This document shows positions 5,771 to 10,308 of a stretch of 10,308 nucleotides of DNA, piece by piece. Location: assembly GCA_012514775.1 (NCBI GenBank), contig JAAYZQ010000044.1:1-10308 (forward strand), given 5' to 3'. The DNA is from Anaerolineaceae bacterium. Its GTDB lineage: Bacteria > Chloroflexota > Anaerolineae > JAAYZQ01. A program made the translations under genes and the position numbers. The notes below the pieces were generated by a model. That model was not told the origin of the DNA. It was given only the letters and a program-made list of their open reading frames with translations, and searched no databases. Within the stretch, counting starts at the first letter, position 1. The number at the start of each line of letters is the position of its first letter.

Positions 5771-7765
5771 ATGGCGAACAGGATCGACGGCGACCAGGTC
5801 CAACGCTCTCCAGGCATACCAGCCTGGCACTGGCTGCTGTTCGCGGGCATCCTGTGCGCGGCGGTCTGCCTGCGCTTCACGGGGCTGAACTGGGACGAGG
5901 GGCAGTGGATCCACCCCGACGAAGGGCACATGCGCATGATCACCGGCGCGATCCACGTGCCCGACCGTCCCTCCCTCTACTTTGACACGCACAACTCACC
6001 GCTCAACTGCCGCAACAGCGGCTACGTGTACAGCTATGGCACGCTGCCCCTGTTCCTGGCACGGTGGACGGCAGAGTGGCTCGACCGGAGCTGCCAAACG
6101 CCCGCCGGTGGGGTAAGCGCCGTACTGAACGGGCTGCCCGATCCGGCGTGGGGGTCGGCGTGCGCGCTCGGCGCCTTCACCGGCTCTGCCAGCGCCCTGG
6201 TCGGCCGGTTCTTTTCGGCCCTGTTCGACACCGGCACCGTTGTGCTCGTCTACCTCGTGGGCCAACGGCTTTATGGCCGGGCTGCCGGCTTGCTGGCCAT
6301 GGCATTCGCCGCCTTCACCCCTTTCACCATCCAGCAGGCACACTTTTTCACAGTGGACAGCGCGGCGACGTTCTTTATGGTCCTGGCCGCTTACTTTTCC
6401 GTCCGGGCAGGACAGGCCGAGGTCTCGCGAGGGCCTTCGTGGCTCGATTTCGGCCTCGCCGGTGTGGCTACCGGCCTGGCTGCGGCGTGCAAGGTGAGTG
6501 CGGCGTTGGCTGCCCTGTTCGTCGCCCTCGCCGGACTGTGGTGGTGGCTGCGCGCCGTTCGCGTCCCCGCCCCTCGGCCGGCGCTCCGCTCCCTGCTCCT
6601 CGCGCTCCCACCGCTCTTGCTCGCCGGCGCGCTGTCGTTGGTCGCCTTTCGCACCGCGCAGCCCTACGCCTTCGAGGGGCCGGGGTTCCTCGGCATGAAG
6701 CCGAGCCCCGAGTGGTTCGAGCGGCTGGGCCAGATCCAGGCCGAGCAGAACGGCGAGATGGATCTCCCCTCCGGTCGGCAGTGGACGAACCGCGCCCCCA
6801 TCCTCTTTCCCTGGACGAACATGGTGGTGTGGGGCATGGGCCTGCCGCTCGGGCTGGCGTCGTGGGCCGGCTGGGCGCTGGCGGGGTACGAGCTGCTGCG
6901 CGGCCGGCTCGCCCACTTTCTTCTGTGGAGCTGGACGACGCTCCTCTTTTTCTACCAGGCCACGCGCTGGGTCAAGGCCATGCGCTATTTCCTGCCCCTC
7001 TACCCTCTCCTGGCCATCCTGGCTGCCTACCTGCTGGTTCGGATCGCCGGCGGCTCGACAGGGTGGCGGCGACGGGCAGGTGTGGGGCTGTCGGTCGTGG
7101 TCGTCGCCCTCACGGCGTGTTGGGCCCTCGCCGTCTTTTCCATCTACACGCGACCGAACACGCGCGTGGCGGCGTCGCGCTGGATCTATGAGCACGTGCC
7201 CGCAGGATCGGTGGTGGCCAACGAGCATTGGGACTGGGGCTTGCCGCTGCCGGTGGACGGGCACAACCCGTTCGGCGGGATGTACACCGGCCTCGAGATG
7301 CAGAACTATGACGAGGACACCCCCGAGAAGCTGGAACAGATGCTCGGCTGGCTCGACCAGGCGGACCATATCTTTCTGGCCAGCAACCGGCTGTACGCGT
7401 CCATCCCGCGCCTGCCGGCCCGCTACCCGATGACCATCAACTACTATCGCCGCCTTTTCAGCGGCGAGCTGGGCTTTGAGCTGGTCGCCGATTTCACCTC
7501 TCGCCCGGCCCTCGGCCCGTTCCAGTTCCCCGACCAGGAGTGCCCCTTCCCACTCATGGAAGCAGCCTACGTCCACCAGGCGCAGCCGCTGGTGGTCAGG
7601 CTGCCGCCCGCCGAAGAGGCATTCAGCGTGTACGACCACCCACGCGTGCTGATATTCAAGAAGACAGCGCGCTTTGACATGGCACGTGTACACGCTTTGC
7701 TCACAGAGGGCGTCGACTGGAGCCAGGTCGCGCACGGACTGCATCCTCAAGACGTGACGCGTTAG
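5771..7765 (+). CDS. GT39/PMT-type polytopic membrane glycosyltransferase
   Basis: About 664 residues, fitting bacterial dolichyl-phosphate-mannose-type (ArnT/PMT-like, GT-C fold) transferases, which move a sugar from a lipid-phosphate donor outside the membrane. The first helix (about 20-36) is followed by an extracytoplasmic loop with Asp42-Glu43 and His48-Pro-Asp-Glu51, the acidic catalytic loop of this fold. Next come SYGTLPLFL, RFFSALFDT and the FFTVDSAATFF segment, then many helices to about residue 460. A hydrophilic C-terminal domain (about 465-664) holds NRLYASIPRLPARYPMT and ends near VYDHPRVLIFKK, an arrangement I associate with Chloroflexota. The start is uncertain: ATGs at 5750 and 5771 and a GTG at 5702 are all in frame, none with a strong ribosome-binding site. 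5771 is preferred from the promoter position and the family-like N-terminus. Acceptor (protein, lipid or glycan) is unknown. The gene stands alone. Confidence 0.88.
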   Translation: MANRIDGDQVQRSPGIPAWHWLLFAGILCAAVCLRFTGLNWDEGQWIHPDEGHMRMITGAIHVPDRPSLYFDTHNSPLNCRNSGYVYSYGTLPLFLARWTAEWLDRSCQTPAGGVSAVLNGLPDPAWGSACALGAFTGSASALVGRFFSALFDTGTVVLVYLVGQRLYGRAAGLLAMAFAAFTPFTIQQAHFFTVDSAATFFMVLAAYFSVRAGQAEVSRGPSWLDFGLAGVATGLAAACKVSAALAALFVALAGLWWWLRAVRVPAPRPALRSLLLALPPLLLAGALSLVAFRTAQPYAFEGPGFLGMKPSPEWFERLGQIQAEQNGEMDLPSGRQWTNRAPILFPWTNMVVWGMGLPLGLASWAGWALAGYELLRGRLAHFLLWSWTTLLFFYQATRWVKAMRYFLPLYPLLAILAAYLLVRIAGGSTGWRRRAGVGLSVVVVALTACWALAVFSIYTRPNTRVAASRWIYEHVPAGSVVANEHWDWGLPLPVDGHNPFGGMYTGLEMQNYDEDTPEKLEQMLGWLDQADHIFLASNRLYASIPRLPARYPMTINYYRRLFSGELGFELVADFTSRPALGPFQFPDQECPFPLMEAAYVHQAQPLVVRLPPAEEAFSVYDHPRVLIFKKTARFDMARVHALLTEGVDWSQVAHGLHPQDVTR

Positions 7766-7931
7766 CCGGCGCGAGCTTGCAGAGGAGGTACACACAAGAG
7801 AACCCATCCGCAGTCCAACAAGTCCACCTTCATGCCATCCGTGATCCAAACCCTCTTGTTACCTTTCCATCCATCCGGCGATATACTTGTCAAGGACGAT
7901 CGCAAGCTGAGACGATTGAGCGAGGAAGGCC

Positions 7932-8507
7932 ATGACTGAGCTGCTACTGGGGCAGTCCGCCGTGAAAACAGAGCCTGAAGACGACGCACAACTCGTGTGG
8001 GCTGCCAGGCGCGATCTGGCCGCGTTCGGCGCGCTCTACCGCCGCCACGTCGCGCCCATCTACCGCTACCTCTACAGTCGCGTGGGCAACGCCGCCGACG
8101 CCCAGGACCTGACCGCCCAGGTTTTCCTGGAAGCGCTCCAGGGCCTGGATCGCTATCGCGAGCGCGGCAGCTTTCGCGCCTGGCTGTTCACCATCGCCCA
8201 CCACAGAGCCGCCGACCACCACCGCCGGCAGCGCCCGGAGCTGGCCCTCGACGAGGCGCGCGACGCAGCCGCCGGCGGCGAGGGGCCGCTGGCCCGCCTG
8301 GTGCACGAGGAGGCGCTGCAGCGGCTGGCCGCCTTGGTTGACCAGCTCGACGCCGACAAGCAGGAGATGCTCAGGTTACGCTTTTCCGGCGGCCTCACCT
8401 ACCGCGAGATCGGCCAGGTGGTGGGTCGCAGCGAGGCAGCGGTCAAGATGGCGGTCAATCGCCTGGTTCGTCACCTGGAAGCCGAGTGGGAGGAAGACAA
8501 TGGGTGA
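7932..8507 (+). CDS. ECF-family RNA polymerase sigma factor
   Basis: A 191-residue sigma-70 family factor of the extracytoplasmic-function group, containing only regions 2 and 4. Region 2 covers about residues 19-100, with the core-binding helix DAQDLTAQVFLEAL (56-69) and the -10 recognising segment around FRAWLFTIAHHRAADHH (81-97). After a short acidic linker, region 4 spans about 125-183, with a helix-turn-helix at 155-178 (LTYREIGQVVGRSEAAVK). The N-terminus has about 18 extra residues before the family core. The start is supported by a GAGGA site five bases upstream. Its stop codon overlaps the next gene by eight bases, a coupling typical of sigma/anti-sigma pairs. This pairing suggests the membrane protein downstream controls its activity. 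Which promoters it reads is unknown. Confidence 0.93.
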   Translation: MTELLLGQSAVKTEPEDDAQLVWAARRDLAAFGALYRRHVAPIYRYLYSRVGNAADAQDLTAQVFLEALQGLDRYRERGSFRAWLFTIAHHRAADHHRRQRPELALDEARDAAAGGEGPLARLVHEEALQRLAALVDQLDADKQEMLRLRFSGGLTYREIGQVVGRSEAAVKMAVNRLVRHLEAEWEEDNG

Positions 8508-10308
8508 GCCAACACGGACGGGAACACCACAGATCGAGCGGGCGCTGGTAGATCTGTTTGCATCACCCGATCCGGAGCCGGTGTTTGTCGCCAGCCTGGA
8601 GCGACGGTTGCTCGCGCAAGCGGAGGCTATGCCGCACAGAATTGGCACGTCGCGCGCACCGTCCTCGTGGTCTGGCTGGCTCGACGGCCTGCGGCGCCAT
8701 CGCGCCATGGCCGTCGCCGCCGGGCTGCTGATGATCCTCGCTCTCGCGGTGGCCGCCATCGGCCCGGCGCGTGTCGTGGCCGCCATCCAGGACCTGGTGG
8801 GCTACGTGCCCGGCATCGGCTTTGTCGACCTCGAGGCGACGCGCCTGCTGGCCGCCCCCGTCGAGGTTACCCGCGACGGCGTGACGTTGCGCGTGGAGCA
8901 GGCCATCGCCGGGCCGGACAATACCAAGATCGTCGTCCGCAGCGAAGGGCTGCCGCCCGAGGATCTGCTCTGGCCCGACGGCGCGGAGCAGCAAGGAGAC
9001 TTTGCCCCCCTCTTGCGCCTGCCCGACGGCCGCACGTTGACCACGGCCACCTGGACTCTGCGCCTGGGCGGCGGGACGCTCGAATTTCCGTCCCTGCCCG
9101 ATGGCGTGTACCGGGTCAAGCTCGAACTGCCGCGACTGCCGCTGGTGCCCACCGGCGCGGCCCCGGAGAACTGGCAGGTGCCCCTGGACCTGCGCCCCGC
9201 CACCGGCGACCTTGTGACCGATCTCTTCGCCGAGCCCTACGCCCCCGCTGGCGCCGAGGAAACGCATCACGAAATCACCCTGCGCGTCCTGGCTGTGGCC
9301 CACAGCGCGGAAGAGACGGTAGTCCGCGTGCAGGTGCAGTGGCCCAATCCTGATTGGGAGTGGCCCACCATCGGCTATAACCTGCCCGTGTTGCGTGACA
9401 ACCTGGGCCACGAATACCACCATGCTCCGGCGTCCAGCACCGGCTCCTCAGTCCAGACAGAGGTGATCCGGATCCCCGATCCGCAGCAGATCACGCCGAC
9501 ACCGACGCCCGAGCTGCCGACCGACGAGACGACGCAAACCTTTGCCGCTGTCTCGCCCTCCGCCGGGCAGTTGGCATTGTGGGTGGATGCCGTCAGCTTT
9601 GCGGTTCCTGCCGAGGCAAGCTTTGTCGTGGATCTGGGCGATGCACCCCAGGTGGGCGATCGGTGGCCCCTGGACATCTCGCTCACGGTGGCCGGCTTCC
9701 CGGTGAATATCAGCGGTGCCCGCCTGGTGCAGGAAGAGCTGGAGCTGCGCGATGGCACAGTGCAACAAACCCTGCTGCAATTCGACCTCGATTCTGTGCC
9801 GGACCAAGACGGTAGAATGCTCCGCCACATTGGGCTGGCCGGAGATCAGAGCTGGTTCAGTGGCACGACCGGCGGCTACGAACCGCAGAGCCGTACCATC
9901 CGCACGGGCCTGGAACTGGTCGACGGGACCCGCATCCCGGGCGGCCCCACGGAGGTACGCGTGGAGCGGGCCGACGTGGTGTTCCATGGGCCCTGGATTC
10001 TGACCTGGAGCATCCCCGGCGCAGGCAAAACGGATGGGACGCGGGCGGCCCCGGTCGTTCGACACCCGGCAAATGCCGTCCAGAGCCGACAGGGGTTGAC
10101 CCTGCGCGCGAGCCAGGTGGTCCAGACCGACCGGCTGGCCGCGATAACGGTGGAGCTGGACGATCCGCCGCCTGGCTTCCTTCTGAACCGGGTGTGGGGC
10201 TGGAACCCGGCTACGAAGAGCAGCGACCTCTACCTGGCGGACGAGCGCGGCCGCCGCTACGAGCTGACCAACGGGGTTACCTGGCGGCCAGGGGACGAGC
10301 GGCCCTGG
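8500..10308 (+). CDS. Large single-pass membrane protein coupled to the ECF sigma factor, probable anti-sigma-like sensor (partial, 3' end outside window)
   Basis: The frame stays open for all 603 codons from the ATG at 8500 to the window end. A GGAGG site lies six bases upstream, inside the sigma-factor gene. Residues 1-68 are hydrophilic and presumably cytoplasmic, a helix spans about 70-88, and the rest is presumably extracytoplasmic. A GYVPGIGFVD segment follows the helix. Beta-rich modules beginning DGVTLRVEQAI (126), HEITLRVLAV (257) and QGLTLRASQVV (531) look like repeats of one DUF4179-like fold (inference). A TPTPTP linker lies at 332-337. The N-terminal part has no HxxxCxxC zinc anti-sigma motif, and I found no cysteine codon anywhere in the 603. 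By position it should bind and hold the sigma factor, but an anti-sigma role is not shown by sequence. An alternative is a sigma-regulated surface protein. Confidence 0.85.
   Translation, partial: MGEPTRTGTPQIERALVDLFASPDPEPVFVASLERRLLAQAEAMPHRIGTSRAPSSWSGWLDGLRRHRAMAVAAGLLMILALAVAAIGPARVVAAIQDLVGYVPGIGFVDLEATRLLAAPVEVTRDGVTLRVEQAIAGPDNTKIVVRSEGLPPEDLLWPDGAEQQGDFAPLLRLPDGRTLTTATWTLRLGGGTLEFPSLPDGVYRVKLELPRLPLVPTGAAPENWQVPLDLRPATGDLVTDLFAEPYAPAGAEETHHEITLRVLAVAHSAEETVVRVQVQWPNPDWEWPTIGYNLPVLRDNLGHEYHHAPASSTGSSVQTEVIRIPDPQQITPTPTPELPTDETTQTFAAVSPSAGQLALWVDAVSFAVPAEASFVVDLGDAPQVGDRWPLDISLTVAGFPVNISGARLVQEELELRDGTVQQTLLQFDLDSVPDQDGRMLRHIGLAGDQSWFSGTTGGYEPQSRTIRTGLELVDGTRIPGGPTEVRVERADVVFHGPWILTWSIPGAGKTDGTRAAPVVRHPANAVQSRQGLTLRASQVVQTDRLAAITVELDDPPPGFLLNRVWGWNPATKSSDLYLADERGRRYELTNGVTWRPGDERPW

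Noticed and set aside
7781..7790. Strong Shine-Dalgarno-like GAGGAGG after the glycosyltransferase
   Set aside because: No ATG, GTG or TTG lies at a usable distance downstream and no open frame follows, so it is probably chance.
5996..7849. A 617-codon open frame on the minus strand opposite the glycosyltransferase
   Set aside because: Its translation is rich in Arg, Gln, Glu and Gly without hydrophobic cores or domains, as expected for the antisense of a GC-rich gene. The plus-strand frame encodes a recognisable GT39 protein.
7856..7887. Possible promoter TTGTTA ... TATACT before the sigma factor gene
   Set aside because: The spacer is 20 bases, too long for sigma-70, and no ECF-type GGAAC motif at proper spacing was seen. 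The 166-base spacer 7766-7931 otherwise shows nothing I recognise.

Overview
The window looks like a chromosomal segment from a GC-rich, uncultured-type bacterium, most likely a member of Chloroflexota (Anaerolineae/Caldilineae-like). This placement is an inference. It rests on the type of GT39 glycosyltransferase (HPDE loop plus an extracytoplasmic C-terminal domain ending in a YDHP..LIF motif), an ECF sigma factor coupled to a single-pass membrane protein with a 'GYVPGIGF' segment and a TPTPTP linker, and intergenic palindromes of a kind I associate with that phylum. No marker gene in the window proves it.

Layout. Everything left of about 4900 is on the minus strand and everything right of about 5290 is on the plus strand, so the segment is divergent around a 411-bp intergenic region. 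Minus strand, in transcription order: a serine hydrolase of the beta-lactamase/class C fold (4881-3445), a small four-helix membrane protein (3333-2911), and a potA-potB-potC polyamine-type ABC importer operon (2707 to beyond base 1). potC is cut by the window edge, and a substrate-binding protein would be expected further left. Plus strand: a 74-residue cysteine-containing protein of unknown function (5293-5517), a large GT39-family membrane glycosyltransferase (about 5771-7765), and an ECF sigma factor (7932-8507). The sigma factor overlaps by 8 bases a membrane-anchored, probably anti-sigma-like protein that stays open to the window end (8500-10308).

Regulatory architecture is unusually readable. 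Three promoters have the same form, TTGACG / 17-base spacer / TATAAT (upstream of potA, of the four-helix protein and of the small Cys protein). Two weaker ones precede the glycosyltransferase and the hydrolase. Strong Shine-Dalgarno sites allow several starts to be corrected (potA at 2707, four-helix protein at 3333, hydrolase at 4881, small Cys protein at 5293).

Non-coding structure. The divergent region carries four perfect palindromes of different stem sequence within 118 bases. Two of them are abutted by an outer stem, so the set can fold as a precise three-way junction. A second repeat element, made of two perfect GC-rich hairpins, fills the potA-potB spacer. No rRNA, tRNA, CRISPR array, transposase or phage gene was found. 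The genes are mostly of known families. The parts least explained are the palindrome cluster, the small Cys protein and the large cysteine-free sigma-coupled protein.
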